Shown: positions 17,788 through 27,161, numbered from the stretch's first letter. The stretch is DNA of 64,000 bases from Methanobacterium_D oryzae (GCF_050433505.1 NZ_JBNPXC010000001.1:806001-870000); one strand, 5' to 3'. Notes: generated by a model not told the origin, from the letters alone. Numbers and translations: made by a program.

Positions 17788-18525
17788 ATGACGCAAGAAC
17801 AACTTTACAAGAAATTTGCAAAGTACTATGATAAAATATACGAAAAAATGGACTACAAAAAAGAAGCAGAATTTATAAAATGGGCAGTTAAAACATATAA
17901 AAGTAGTCCGGGTAATGAACTTCTTGATGTAGCTTGTGGAACAGGAGCACATGCTCATTTTCTTAAAAATGACTTTAAAATCACTGGTCTTGACATTAAT
18001 GGGGAAATGTTAAAAATAGCAGGGGAAAAATTACCAAGTGCTCATTTCATTAAATGTGACATGAAAAAAATGGATTTAGGTCTTAAATTCGATGTCTTAA
18101 TCTGCATGTTCAGCGCAATAAATTACAATACAACTCTTGAAGAGTTAAAAATTACTATAAATAATTTTCATTATCATTTAAAAGATGGGGGAGTCCTTAT
18201 TTTTGATATGGGTTTAAATAAAGAAAACTGGATTGAAGGAATTGTAAGTGTTGATACTGTTGTTGATAATAATTTTAAGCTTGCAAGGATATGGCAATCT
18301 CATTTAGAAAAAGATGTATTTAATTCAAGCTTTGTGTATCTGGTAAAAGAAGATGGAATATTTGATTTTGAGATTGATGAACACAAATTAGGCGTTTTTG
18401 GAATGGAAGATGTCATTAACTTAATGGAAAAAACTGGTTTTGAAGTCTTTATTTCTTCGGAGTTTAAAGATGAAGAGTGGCAATTAGGAACAGGAGAAAG
18501 ACCTGTTTTTGTCGGTGTTAAATGA
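17788..18525 (+). CDS. Class I SAM-dependent methyltransferase
   Basis: A 245-residue soluble protein with the Rossmann-fold methyltransferase motifs: ELLDVACGTGAHAHFLK (motif I, SAM binding, near residues 51-67), LDINGEMLKIA (acidic loop), FDVLICMFSAINY (motif IV) and LKDGGVLIFDM (post-motif). This pattern is common in small-molecule methyltransferases; the substrate cannot be told. The start ATG has a weak purine-rich GATAGG before it. It sits between the flavoprotein and a NifX-like gene, all on the plus strand with short gaps. Confidence 0.85.
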   Translation: MTQEQLYKKFAKYYDKIYEKMDYKKEAEFIKWAVKTYKSSPGNELLDVACGTGAHAHFLKNDFKITGLDINGEMLKIAGEKLPSAHFIKCDMKKMDLGLKFDVLICMFSAINYNTTLEELKITINNFHYHLKDGGVLIFDMGLNKENWIEGIVSVDTVVDNNFKLARIWQSHLEKDVFNSSFVYLVKEDGIFDFEIDEHKLGVFGMEDVINLMEKTGFEVFISSEFKDEEWQLGTGERPVFVGVK

Positions 18526-18574
18526 GAAATTATTTCAATTATAAGTATAAATATAAATTTATCAAGTGATTATT

Positions 18575-18904
18575 ATGAAAATAGCAGTAGCATCATCTAA
18601 CTGGAAAGATGTGGATCATTTCGGAAAAACGCAAGGGTTTATGATTTATGAATTTGATGAAGAGAATATGAATTTCATCGAAAAAAGAGAATCACCAAAA
18701 ATTAAGGGTGAAAAACATCAATGGCAGAAATCTTTAAGTGTTATTGAAGATTGTGAAATCGTTATATGTGCTCAAGCAGGTTTGAAGGGTAAATTTGGCC
18801 TTAAAAATGCGGGAATTAAGCTTATAGAAGACGAAGGTAAGATAGAAGATGTCCTTGACAGATTTGTTAAACACTATAATTTCATGAAAAAACCACTATT
18901 TTAA
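18575..18904 (+). CDS. NifX/NifB-type dinitrogenase cofactor-domain protein
   Basis: A 109-residue single-domain protein beginning MKIAVASSNWKDVDHFGKTQGFMIYEFDEE, the usual opening of the dinitrogenase iron-molybdenum cofactor-binding fold (NifX, NafY, NifB C-terminus). I set the start at the ATG at 18575 rather than the GTG at 18566, because the family begins with MKIAVAS. Stand-alone members are frequent in archaea without nitrogenase and bind metal clusters with unclear roles. No nif genes are seen in this window. Confidence 0.85.
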   Translation: MKIAVASSNWKDVDHFGKTQGFMIYEFDEENMNFIEKRESPKIKGEKHQWQKSLSVIEDCEIVICAQAGLKGKFGLKNAGIKLIEDEGKIEDVLDRFVKHYNFMKKPLF

Positions 18905-19202
18905 TTTTTAAAGAGCATAAAAATATTTATGCTATATCGTTTGAATAATTAACATTTTTATGAGTTAGTAAATGTAATTTACGGTTTATTTTATATTTTT
19001 TTAGTTAATAAGGATTAAATTTGGGATATATGTTTCAGTATTCTTTTTATTTATTAAAAATTTAATCTGATAAAATATCATAGATTATAATGAGTATTAT
19101 ATTATTTTTTGGTCTTATTAACTCATACTATGTCTTAAAATTGCAAATAGTTATATAATTGAATGAGTTATCAATAACTATAGGGGGCATAGGGGATTTA
19201 AC

Positions 19203-20087
19203 ATGAAATTAACGAATTTTTTATTGATTATATTTTTAGTTCTTGGACTATTAATTGTCCCAAGCAGTGTTTTTGCGGTTGAAAATAGTGTAGCATCTTC
19301 TGGAAGCACTTTGGATATGAGTCATTCTAATATTTTTATTGGTGTTCCAGTACTTAAAGGTGGAAAAGTATCTGGCGATGACATTCAAGAGTTTTTAAAC
19401 GCACCTTTAGAACAGCAGATATTTGCTATTTTGGCGGCTATAATCATAACTATATTTATAGGCTGGTATTTCTTAAAAGGAAGGTATATGAAATTGACTT
19501 ACAGAATTCCTATTGTTCTAGGAATGCTTTTAATAATATTTATACCATTATATTCGCTTGGAAATATGATGTTCTTTATAGTGGCTGTCCTTGTTGCAAT
19601 AATAGTTTTAGCTGCAATATGGTATGAGGCACATGGCAAATCTATGGGCAAAGCTCGTTTAGCAGGAACCCTAATAGGGGTATGTTTATTAATGAGTTTA
19701 ATAGCAGGTATACCTGGATATTACTATTTCACAGCTTCAGATGACATCACTGATGTAACAGTAAGTTCTCAAAATTCAAGTCTAGAAATAATTGATTATA
19801 AAGCTTATAGACTTACCTTTTCAGGTACAGAAGTTGAATTTGGAGGTTATGTAAAAAATAATGGGGATAAACCTGTAGAATATGTTGAAATAAATGCAAC
19901 AGGGTATGATGCAGAGGGAAACATTGTTGCTAATGACACTACATATGCAGACGATGATACAATAGCTCCGGGTGCTACATCACCATTTGGTTACCTTTCT
20001 AACAAATTTGGTGGCTCCCTGGAAGATCCTCAAGAAAAGATAGTGCGTGTTAAATTAGAAATAGTTACAACTAAGCTAAATTTATAA
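19203..20087 (+). CDS. Membrane protein with C-terminal FxLYD-like domain
   Basis: A 294-residue protein. It has a signal peptide or first TM (5-25, ending VFAVE), then TM segments near 75-92, 100-120, 122-142 and 155-178. An extracellular beta-sandwich tail reads FGGYVKNNGDKPVEYVEI and FDAxG-like turns with a DDTIAPGATSPF segment, the pattern of FxLYD domains. The function is unknown; FxLYD domains occur on many methanogen surface proteins. A GGGGG run near 19181 lies too far upstream to be its binding site. It is followed by two small lipoprotein genes on the same strand with 29- and 41-base gaps, likely one operon. Confidence 0.7.
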   Translation: MKLTNFLLIIFLVLGLLIVPSSVFAVENSVASSGSTLDMSHSNIFIGVPVLKGGKVSGDDIQEFLNAPLEQQIFAILAAIIITIFIGWYFLKGRYMKLTYRIPIVLGMLLIIFIPLYSLGNMMFFIVAVLVAIIVLAAIWYEAHGKSMGKARLAGTLIGVCLLMSLIAGIPGYYYFTASDDITDVTVSSQNSSLEIIDYKAYRLTFSGTEVEFGGYVKNNGDKPVEYVEINATGYDAEGNIVANDTTYADDDTIAPGATSPFGYLSNKFGGSLEDPQEKIVRVKLEIVTTKLNL

Positions 20088-20116
20088 TATGTTTAAAAAA
20101 ATATGGGGGTTTATAA

Positions 20117-20476
20117 TTGAAAAAAGGGATATTTATGGGTATTTTGGTTATATTGGCAGCTTCTTTAAGCATCTCTGGTTGTATAGATTTTGGTGAAAGT
20201 GAATCTACAACATCAGATAGCCAGTATGATGATGATCAGCAATCCAGTAGCTCTTCAAGTAAAACAAGTACTGAAAGCTCCAGCTCAAGTTCTAGTTCTC
20301 AATCAAGTTCTGATTATTGCTCTTTATGTGGGGGAGATGGTACTGTAACTTGTTATAATACTGTTACTGGTGGTGCAACTTGTTATGGAACTGGAATTGT
20401 TCAAGGAGGGTCAACTGAAGGTCAAACATGCCGTGTTTGTGGAGGAACAGGTGAAATACCTTGTCCTAACCTGTAA
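20117..20476 (+). CDS. Lipoprotein with DnaJ-like CxxCxGxG zinc motifs (first of a pair)
   Basis: A 119-residue protein starting at TTG, with GGGGG ten bases upstream. The signal peptide ends in the lipobox LSISGC. A Ser-rich linker (about 25-70) leads to a cysteine domain with SLCGGDGT and VCGGTGEIPCP, the CxxCxGxG zinc-binding pattern of DnaJ. One inner copy is degenerate (ATCYGTGIV). It is anchored outside the membrane and may bind zinc or act as a thiol-protein interaction module. It is 55-60 percent alike to the next gene over the signal and linker, so the two arose by tandem duplication. Confidence 0.75.
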   Translation: MKKGIFMGILVILAASLSISGCIDFGESESTTSDSQYDDDQQSSSSSSKTSTESSSSSSSSQSSSDYCSLCGGDGTVTCYNTVTGGATCYGTGIVQGGSTEGQTCRVCGGTGEIPCPNL

Positions 20477-20517
20477 TATTTAATTAAACAAATTATGGAA
20501 ACATCGGAGATTATATC

Positions 20518-20880
20518 ATGAAAAAAAGTATATTTGTATGTATTTTAGTTATATTGGCGGCTTCTTTAAGTGTATCTGGTTGTATTAGTTTAGGTGATAC
20601 AGAATCTACTACATCAAATGGTCAATATGATGATCAGCAATCTACAAGTTCATCAAATACAGATACTAAAAGCTCTAGCTCAAGTTCCTCTAAAAATACT
20701 CAGTCACATACAGCAACATGCAGTGAATGTGGTGGGGATGGTGTATGCTGGGGATGTGGAGGAGATGGAGTAACTTCTCCAGATGGATATGAACAATATA
20801 CATGTATGGTATGTGAAGGAAGTGGAGTTTGTCCTGCATGTTCTGGAACTGGCAAGATGTATACAGATCAAAACGGATAA
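20518..20880 (+). CDS. Lipoprotein with DnaJ-like CxxCxGxG zinc motifs (second of a pair)
   Basis: A 120-residue tandem paralogue of the preceding gene. The signal peptide ends in lipobox LSVSGC, then a Ser/Thr-rich linker and four cysteine pairs: CSECGGDG, CWGCGGDG, CMVCEGSG and CPACSGTG. This is a complete DnaJ-type set able to bind two zinc ions, unlike the partly eroded set in the first copy. No J domain is present. The position after an FxLYD membrane protein suggests a surface-associated operon. The function is unknown. Confidence 0.78.
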   Translation: MKKSIFVCILVILAASLSVSGCISLGDTESTTSNGQYDDQQSTSSSNTDTKSSSSSSSKNTQSHTATCSECGGDGVCWGCGGDGVTSPDGYEQYTCMVCEGSGVCPACSGTGKMYTDQNG

Positions 20881-21324
20881 TTCAACTTTCTTTTTTCCAT
20901 TTTTTTATTAATAATAACTTTGACCGAACATCTATTTTTTACCTAGTAAAATTTTAAAGTTGAAAAAAAATGCTTCGCATTTTCTGAATGTAAAAAATTG
21001 TAAATTTTTAAAGTATAAATAGCAGCGTTGACTAAATAATAGAATATACCTTTGGGCGGATTTTTAAATATTAATTTGGATATAAAATCAGCATTATGAA
21101 ACTCTGATTTTAAGAGATTCTATTTTAACCTGATTTTCAATATATTTATAAACTATAAATGAGATTGTATAATAAGTGATTTTTACTTTAAACTAATCAA
21201 TTTTGATAGTTTCAGAACCACTGAAAGGTTCTTTTTTTACATAATTAATTAAAAGTGAAGGAAAAATGCTAATTAAGCTTTAAAAGGCAATGGGCATTAA
21301 ATAAATTTATGAAGGTGAATAAAT
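20881..21324 (+). promoter_or_regulatory. Upstream region of rps3ae
   Basis: This 444-bp AT-rich gap has no ORF. It contains a TATA-like TTTATAAACTATAAATG near 21145-21161 and a terminator-like hairpin at 21210-21237. The binding site GAAGGTGAA lies just before the ATG of rps3ae. Confidence 0.4.
21210..21237 (+). terminator. Hairpin with T run between lipoprotein and rps3ae genes
   Basis: Two mutually exclusive stems are visible: TTTCAG/CTGAAA around AACCA (21210-21226), and AGAACC/GGTTCT (21214-21219 with 21227-21232) followed by a run of T. The alternative folding, and its place just downstream of a TATA-like sequence for rps3ae, mean an attenuator-like leader is as possible as a terminator. 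Confidence 0.45.
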
Positions 21325-21912
21325 ATGGCTAAAGCAAGACGTAGAAGGGTAAGAGATACGTGGAAAGAAAAGAAATGGTATACAATTATGACTCCTACTG
21401 AATTTGGAGATGCAGAAATAGGGACTACTCCTGCAAGAGATCCTGATATGCTAGTTAAAAGAACTGTGGAATCATCAATGAGAGAATTAACAGGTGATTT
21501 TAGTAAACAATATGTTAAACTTTATTTCCAGATAAATAATGTTGCAGGAGATACAGCAAATACTAAATTTGTAGGACATCACGTAACTACTGATTATGTT
21601 AGAAGCATGATTAGAAGAGGAACAAGTAGGATAGACACAATTACAGATATAGATACACAAGACGGCTACAAAGTTAATGTACATATCCTTGCAATAACTG
21701 TTAAAAGGGCAAAATCTTCCCAGCAAAAATTCATAAGGGAAACTATGGATAGATTAGTTCGAGAAGCAGTTGAAGGAAAAACATTCAGAGAAATTGTTGA
21801 AGCAGTGATATCTGGAAAAATGGCATCCAGTATTTATCACGAAACAAAAAAAATATACCCATTAAAGAGAGTTGAAATAATTAAAACTCAAGTAGTCGAA
21901 GAACCACAATAA
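21325..21912 (+). CDS. rps3ae: 30S ribosomal protein S3Ae (eS1)
   Basis: A 195-residue archaeal/eukaryotic ribosomal protein of the small subunit. The basic start MAKARRRRVRDTWKEKKWYT and the segments TPARDPDMLVKRTVESSMRELTGDF and YVRSMIRRGTSRID are characteristic. It lies in the assembled 30S particle near the mRNA exit region. Length is normal. GGTGAA stands before the ATG. It is followed by a DUF92 gene after 32 bases, so they may share a transcript. Its presence marks the genome as archaeal. Confidence 0.97.
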   Translation: MAKARRRRVRDTWKEKKWYTIMTPTEFGDAEIGTTPARDPDMLVKRTVESSMRELTGDFSKQYVKLYFQINNVAGDTANTKFVGHHVTTDYVRSMIRRGTSRIDTITDIDTQDGYKVNVHILAITVKRAKSSQQKFIRETMDRLVREAVEGKTFREIVEAVISGKMASSIYHETKKIYPLKRVEIIKTQVVEEPQ

Positions 21913-21944
21913 TTACTTCAAATACTTTATAGATTGGGAGATAA

Positions 21945-22613
21945 ATGATAATCTTTGAATATGTGATCCTTGCAGTGATCGTAGGGCTTGTAACATACAT
22001 TAAGGGAGCTCTAGACCTTTGGGGATCCATTTTCATGATTATTATGGGTATAATAATTATTTTTACTGCCGGAATTAACTGGCTTCTTTTAATTTTAATT
22101 TTCTTGTTTTTAGGATTGATATCTACAAAATATCAGCATAAATACAAAAAAGAAATCGGCGTTTATGAAGGAACAAGAACAGTAAAGAATGTAATTTCAA
22201 ATGGAATAGTACCTTTTGTTATGGCTGCATTTGGAAATTATGCGGGTTTTATTGGTTCTATTGCAGTTGCCACTGCAGATACACTTGCAAGTGAAATAGG
22301 GGTTGTGGATAAACAGCCTCGACTTATAACTAATTTTAAAAAAGTTGCTCCTGGAACCGATGGAGGAATTTCTCCAATAGGAACAGCAGCAGGAATTATA
22401 GGTGCAGGAATTATAGGCATATTTGCTTATATCTTAGGAATATCTGCAGATCCTTTCAACGCATTAAAAATAGCAGTTATAGCGGGAACATTCGGATGTT
22501 TTGTTGATAGTATCTTAGGTGCTGTGCTTGAGTCAAAAAATTATATTACAAATGAACATGTTAATCTTCTAGCCACTATAGCTGGAGCCGTCTTAGGAAG
22601 TATTATAGTATAA
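21945..22613 (+). CDS. DUF92 / TIGR00297 family membrane protein
   Basis: A 222-residue integral membrane protein with about six hydrophobic segments. The conserved block FIGSIAVATADTLASEIG and PGTDGGISPIGTAAGIIGA is the hallmark of DUF92, the family that includes plant VTE6 phytyl-phosphate kinase. Archaeal members may act in isoprenoid alcohol phosphate metabolism by analogy; this is not shown. GGGAGATAA precedes the ATG. It lies between rps3ae and apgM. Confidence 0.88.
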   Translation: MIIFEYVILAVIVGLVTYIKGALDLWGSIFMIIMGIIIIFTAGINWLLLILIFLFLGLISTKYQHKYKKEIGVYEGTRTVKNVISNGIVPFVMAAFGNYAGFIGSIAVATADTLASEIGVVDKQPRLITNFKKVAPGTDGGISPIGTAAGIIGAGIIGIFAYILGISADPFNALKIAVIAGTFGCFVDSILGAVLESKNYITNEHVNLLATIAGAVLGSIIV

Positions 22614-22653
22614 AGAGATAATATAAAATATTTATATTAATTTGGGTGATAAT

Positions 22654-23889
22654 GTGAAGGGAATCATAATGATAATAGATGGAATGGGGGACCGCCCTTT
22701 AAAGGAGCTTGGACATAAAACTCCACTTGAGGCTGCAAATACACCAAATATGGATAAATTAGCCGAAATAGGAATAAACGGTATTATGGATCCAATAAAG
22801 CCAGGTATAAGGGCTGGAAGTGACACATCACACATATCTATACTCGGATATGATCCTTATGAAGTTTACACGGGGAGAGGGCCATTTGAAGCAGCGGGAA
22901 TAGGGTTAGATGTTATAACTGGAGATATAGCTTTTAGATGTAATTTCTCAACCCGGGATGAAAATGGCATTATCACTGATAGAAGAGCAGGAAGAATTAG
23001 AGAAGGTACTGATGAAATTGCTAAATCTATTAATTCTTTGAAATTAGAAGGATTTGAAGATGTTGAAATAATTTTTAAGGAATCTACAGGACACAGAGCA
23101 GTACTTGTGCTTAGAGGGGTTGGATTATCAGATAAAGTATCGGATTCAGACCCAAAACATGAGGGAAAACCTCCTAAAAAAGTTATTCCTTTAGATGATT
23201 CTCCAGAAGCTGCAAAAACTGCTAAATTATTGAATAAATTTGTTGAAGTATCATATGAACTTTTAAGAGATCACCCTGTAAACCAAAAAAGGATAGAAGC
23301 AGGGGAAAATCCGGCAAATGTGGTATTACCTCGGGGTGTTGGAGCAGTTCCAAATGTCCCATCATTTAATGAAAAATATGGCCTTAAAGCAGCATGTATC
23401 GCAGAAACTGGCCTTATTAAAGGAATTGGAAAAATAGCAGGTATGGATCTAATTGAAGTTGAAGGTGCTACTGGAGGAATTGACACAAATCTTGAAAACA
23501 TCACTCAAAGCATTCTAGATACGGCAAAAGATAGTGATTATGATTTTATGTTAATTAATATAGATGGGGCCGATGAAGCGGGTCATGATGGAGAAATGGA
23601 AGAAAAATTGAAGTTCATCGAAAAAGTTGATACAGTAATTGGAGAAGTAATGGAAATAGATGGTCTATACTTCATTTTAACAGCAGATCATTCAACACCA
23701 ATTTCTGTAATGGATCATACTGGAGATCCTGTCCCTATTGTTATAAAAGGGCCTGAAGTTAGAGTAGATGATGTTAATAAATTCAATGAAAGAGCAGCTA
23801 CATCTGGAGGACTCTGCAGAATAAGAGGTTCAGATGTTATGAACATTTTAATAGATCTCATGAATAAATCCGATAAATTCGGAGCATAA
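22654..23889 (+). CDS. apgM: 2,3-bisphosphoglycerate-independent phosphoglycerate mutase (archaeal type)
   Basis: About 411 residues. The enzyme interconverts 3- and 2-phosphoglycerate in glycolysis and gluconeogenesis, using two metal ions of the alkaline-phosphatase fold. IIDGMGDRP at the start supplies metal ligands, SDTSHISILGYDP holds the Ser/Asp active site region, and the metal-binding INIDGADEAGHDGE and TADHSTP lie near the end. I prefer the GTG at 22654, which gives MKGIIMIIDGMGDRP and has GGTGAT just upstream, over the TTG at 22642. Length fits the archaeal apgM family. It is followed 28 bases on by glmM. Confidence 0.93.
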   Translation: MKGIIMIIDGMGDRPLKELGHKTPLEAANTPNMDKLAEIGINGIMDPIKPGIRAGSDTSHISILGYDPYEVYTGRGPFEAAGIGLDVITGDIAFRCNFSTRDENGIITDRRAGRIREGTDEIAKSINSLKLEGFEDVEIIFKESTGHRAVLVLRGVGLSDKVSDSDPKHEGKPPKKVIPLDDSPEAAKTAKLLNKFVEVSYELLRDHPVNQKRIEAGENPANVVLPRGVGAVPNVPSFNEKYGLKAACIAETGLIKGIGKIAGMDLIEVEGATGGIDTNLENITQSILDTAKDSDYDFMLINIDGADEAGHDGEMEEKLKFIEKVDTVIGEVMEIDGLYFILTADHSTPISVMDHTGDPVPIVIKGPEVRVDDVNKFNERAATSGGLCRIRGSDVMNILIDLMNKSDKFGA

Positions 23890-23917
23890 GCTACAAAATT
23901 GGATTATGGTGCATAAC

Positions 23918-25273
23918 ATGGATGATATGATTCCAAGGCTTTTTGGTACATCAGGTATTAGGGGTAAAATAGGTATTGAAATCACATTAGATTTAATAAC
24001 AGCTGTAGGAATGGCAGCAGCAACATATATTGGTGGAAAAGGACGTAAAGTAGTCATTGGATATGATACAAGAACTTCTAATAAAATGGTCGAAAATGCA
24101 ATTACAGCAGGGATCTTACAATGTGGTTCTGATGTTATCCGTCTTGGAATGGTTCCAACACCTCTTGTTGGATACGCAGCCATGAAACTTAAAGCTGATT
24201 TAGGAATTATGATAACTGCATCACATAATCCATCTGAATATAATGGAATAAAGCTTTGGAACCCAACAGGAATGGCATATACTCAAGATCAGGAAAGAAC
24301 TATAGAAAAAATAGTTTATGAAAAAAGTTTCCAAGAAGTTTCATGGGAAGATATAGGAAATATTGAAGATAATAACAGTATTATTTATGATTATATGGAT
24401 GATTTACTTGATAATGTAAATATTAAAGGAAATTTGAAAGTTGTTGTGGATTGTGCAAGTGGAGCAGGCTCTTATATATCTCCATTAGTGCTTAGAAAGG
24501 CAGGATGTGATGTAATAACTTTAAACTGTCAACCTGACGGATTTTTCCCAGGAAGAATGCCAGAACCATCACCTGCAAACCTTTCAGAACTTATGAAAGT
24601 TGTAAAAGCAACAGGAGCAGATCTTGGAATTGCACACGACGGTGATGCAGACAGGATGGTTGCAATCGATGATGGGGGAGTTATGGCAGACTTTGACAAG
24701 CTTTTAGCCCTTGTATCGAGTGAAATTGGTGGAAAAATAGTTACTACAGTTGATGCATCATTTAGTGTTGATAAATCCATGGAAAAAGTGGGTGGGGAGG
24801 TTATACGCACTAAAGTTGGAGATGTGCATGTTGCTGAAGTAATTGTTGAATCTAATGCTTCTTTTGGAGGAGAACCTTCAGGTACATGGCTACATCCTGA
24901 TTTCTGTATGTGTCCTGATGGAATACTTTCAGCCCTTAAAGTTATAGAGATTGTAGAAAAAAATGGATCACTTTCAAAGCTTCTTAACGAAATACCAAGC
25001 TATCCTACAATAAGAGAAAAAGTAAAATGCGAAAACATCCAGAAAACATTGATAATGGAAAGAGTTAAGGAAGAACTCCCTGATAAATTTGATAATGTAA
25101 GCGATGTTAATTTCATTGATGGAGTTAGAATATCCATGGATGATGGGAGCTGGGTTTTAATAAGGCCTTCAGGTACTGAAGCGTACATTAGAATTACATT
25201 AGAAGGTAAAAACATGGAAAAAGCTGAAAAAATCAGGAACATATCAAGAAGCTTTATAGAGGGAATTTTATGA
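23918..25273 (+). CDS. glmM: Phosphoglucosamine mutase
   Basis: About 451 residues. It converts glucosamine-6-phosphate to glucosamine-1-phosphate on the way to UDP-GlcNAc, a precursor of pseudomurein and glycans. The domains show LFGTSGIRG at the start, the phosphoserine loop IMITASHNPSEYNGIKLW, the metal loop AHDGDADRMVA, the sugar loop GGEPSG and the phosphate-binding RPSGTEAYIRIT. Several ATGs crowd the start (23906, 23918, 23927); I take 23918, which has GGTG upstream. The stop overlaps the ATG of glmU (ATGA), so the two are translationally coupled consecutive enzymes. Confidence 0.93.
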   Translation: MDDMIPRLFGTSGIRGKIGIEITLDLITAVGMAAATYIGGKGRKVVIGYDTRTSNKMVENAITAGILQCGSDVIRLGMVPTPLVGYAAMKLKADLGIMITASHNPSEYNGIKLWNPTGMAYTQDQERTIEKIVYEKSFQEVSWEDIGNIEDNNSIIYDYMDDLLDNVNIKGNLKVVVDCASGAGSYISPLVLRKAGCDVITLNCQPDGFFPGRMPEPSPANLSELMKVVKATGADLGIAHDGDADRMVAIDDGGVMADFDKLLALVSSEIGGKIVTTVDASFSVDKSMEKVGGEVIRTKVGDVHVAEVIVESNASFGGEPSGTWLHPDFCMCPDGILSALKVIEIVEKNGSLSKLLNEIPSYPTIREKVKCENIQKTLIMERVKEELPDKFDNVSDVNFIDGVRISMDDGSWVLIRPSGTEAYIRITLEGKNMEKAEKIRNISRSFIEGIL

Positions 25274-26544
25274 AAGGAGTATTGCTCACAGCAGGTGAAG
25301 GCACAAGAATGCGTCCACTGACTCTAACAAGACCAAAAACTATGATACAAGTGGGAGGAAAGCCAATACTCCAATATAACTTAGAAGCGCTTAGAGATGC
25401 AAATATTACAGATATAGTAATGATTGTGGGCTATAAAAAAGAAGTAATCATGGATTATTTTGGTGATGGTTCTTTATTTGGAGTTAATATTACATACGTA
25501 ACTCAAGAAGAAAGACTTGGAACTGCGCATGCTATAAATTATGTTAAAGATGAAATTGACAGTGCATTTATTGTATTAAATGGAGATATAATAGTTGATT
25601 CAATACTTATTCGTAAATTGGTTGCAAAATTTGAGGCTAATAATGCATCGTCAGTTCTTATGCTAACGGAAGTTGAAGATCCTTCTTCATTTGGAGTTGT
25701 TGAGATAGAAGATGATAAAATCAAGAATATTGTTGAAAAACCAGCTCCTGGAGAAGCACCAAGTAATCTTATTAATGCAGGAATATATCTTTTTGATAAA
25801 TCCATTTTCGACGCAATCTTCAAGACAGAAAAGTCTGAAAGAGGAGAATATGAAATAACAGATTCTCTTAAAATCCAGATGAATGAAAATAAAGTAGTTT
25901 TAGGACTTAAATCTGACAGTAAATGGATAGATGTTGGAAGACCATGGGAACTTCTAAATATAAATGAGCATTTTATAAGTGAAATAGAAGAAAAAATTGA
26001 GGGAGAAATTGAAGAAGGAGTTACTATTCATGGTCCAATAGTTCTTGGAAAGAACAGTATCATCCGCTCCGGAACATATATATTTGGACCGATTTATATT
26101 GGAGAGGGCTGTGATATAGGCCCTAATTCTTATTTACGTAAATTTACTTACCTGGGAAATAATGTTAATGTGGGAAATGCTGTTGAAATTAAAAATTCAA
26201 TCATAATGGATGGAACAAATGTTAATCATCTTTCTTATGTTGGTGATTCAGTAATTGGGGCTAACTGTAATATTGCTGCTGGAACAAACATTGCAAACTT
26301 ACGCTTTGATAATCAAAATGTTAAGATGAACATCAAAGGAGAAATATGTGATTGTGGAGTAAGAAAACTTGGATCTATATTTGGTGATAACGTTAAAACA
26401 GGCATAAACTCCAGTTTTAATCCCGGAGTAAAAGTAGGCATAAATTCAGCAATAGGATCTGGAACGATAATTTATAAAGATATTCCTTCAAACACACTTG
26501 TTTTAGTAGTACAGGAACATAAAATTATAAAAAAGAATAACTAA
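25270..26544 (+). CDS. glmU: Bifunctional GlcN-1-P acetyltransferase / UDP-GlcNAc pyrophosphorylase
   Basis: A 424-residue cytoplasmic enzyme that acetylates glucosamine-1-phosphate and transfers UMP from UTP to give UDP-GlcNAc. The N-terminal nucleotidyltransferase shows LTAGEGTRMRPLTLTRPKTM, with the lysine of the RPKxM motif, then LNGDIIVD and VEKP. From about residue 245 a left-handed beta-helix of hexapeptide repeats forms the acyltransferase part. It follows glmM with a four-base overlap. Some relatives act on dTDP-glucose, but pairing with glmM supports the GlmU role. Confidence 0.92.
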   Translation: MKGVLLTAGEGTRMRPLTLTRPKTMIQVGGKPILQYNLEALRDANITDIVMIVGYKKEVIMDYFGDGSLFGVNITYVTQEERLGTAHAINYVKDEIDSAFIVLNGDIIVDSILIRKLVAKFEANNASSVLMLTEVEDPSSFGVVEIEDDKIKNIVEKPAPGEAPSNLINAGIYLFDKSIFDAIFKTEKSERGEYEITDSLKIQMNENKVVLGLKSDSKWIDVGRPWELLNINEHFISEIEEKIEGEIEEGVTIHGPIVLGKNSIIRSGTYIFGPIYIGEGCDIGPNSYLRKFTYLGNNVNVGNAVEIKNSIIMDGTNVNHLSYVGDSVIGANCNIAAGTNIANLRFDNQNVKMNIKGEICDCGVRKLGSIFGDNVKTGINSSFNPGVKVGINSAIGSGTIIYKDIPSNTLVLVVQEHKIIKKNN

Positions 26545-26673
26545 TTTATTTTTAACCCTTTTTTTATTATTTGATACTCTTTTAGCTTTATTGGATGGAA
26601 AGTATCCAAAAAGTTAAATTATTGGAATTTATTAATTTTAATATGCTTTGATTTAATTTTTAGGAGAAGTAAA

Positions 26674-27150
26674 ATGGACACAATAGATAGCAGTGTTAAA
26701 ATATTTGAAGGAGCAAAGATAATAGGAAAAGTTAAAATCAATGCAAAATCTTCAGTATGGTATAATGCAGTTATAAGGGGGGATATAGAACATATTAGCA
26801 TAGGAAAGTGTTCAAATATTCAGGATAACTGTGTAATCCATTCATCAAAAAATTATCCTGTTAATTTAGGGGATTATATTTCTGTAGGGCATGCTGCAGT
26901 TTTACATGGCTGTGAAATTGGAGATAATTGCCTTATTGGAATGAATTCAACAATTTTAAATGGCGCAAAAATTGGTAAAAATAGTATTATTGGGGCCGGA
27001 GCAGTAGTTACAGAAGGAAAAGAATTCGATGAAGGAAGTTTAATATTGGGAATTCCTGCAAAATCAGTGAAAAAGCTTACAAAAGAGCAAATAAAAAATA
27101 TAAAAGATAATGCAATAAGATATGTGAAATTAGCACAGAAAAATGAATAA
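26674..27150 (+). CDS. Gamma-carbonic anhydrase-like hexapeptide-repeat protein
   Basis: A 158-residue left-handed beta-helix protein. It has the gamma-class pattern VWYNAVIRGDIEHISIGKCSNIQDNCVIH, VGHAAVLHGCEIGDNCLIGMNS and IGAGAVV. The histidines in IQDNCVIH, VGHAAVLHG match the zinc ligands of Cam/CamH, so carbonic anhydrase activity is possible. Many such proteins (YrdA-like) lack shown activity. GGAG precedes the ATG. It ends 11 bases before hisC on the same strand. Confidence 0.85.
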   Translation: MDTIDSSVKIFEGAKIIGKVKINAKSSVWYNAVIRGDIEHISIGKCSNIQDNCVIHSSKNYPVNLGDYISVGHAAVLHGCEIGDNCLIGMNSTILNGAKIGKNSIIGAGAVVTEGKEFDEGSLILGIPAKSVKKLTKEQIKNIKDNAIRYVKLAQKNE

Positions 27151-27161
27151 AAAGTGATAGC

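Noticed and set aside
18575..18904. Sign of a nitrogen fixation cluster
   Set aside because: A lone NifX-like domain protein is common in archaea without nitrogenase, and no nifHDK genes are present in the window.
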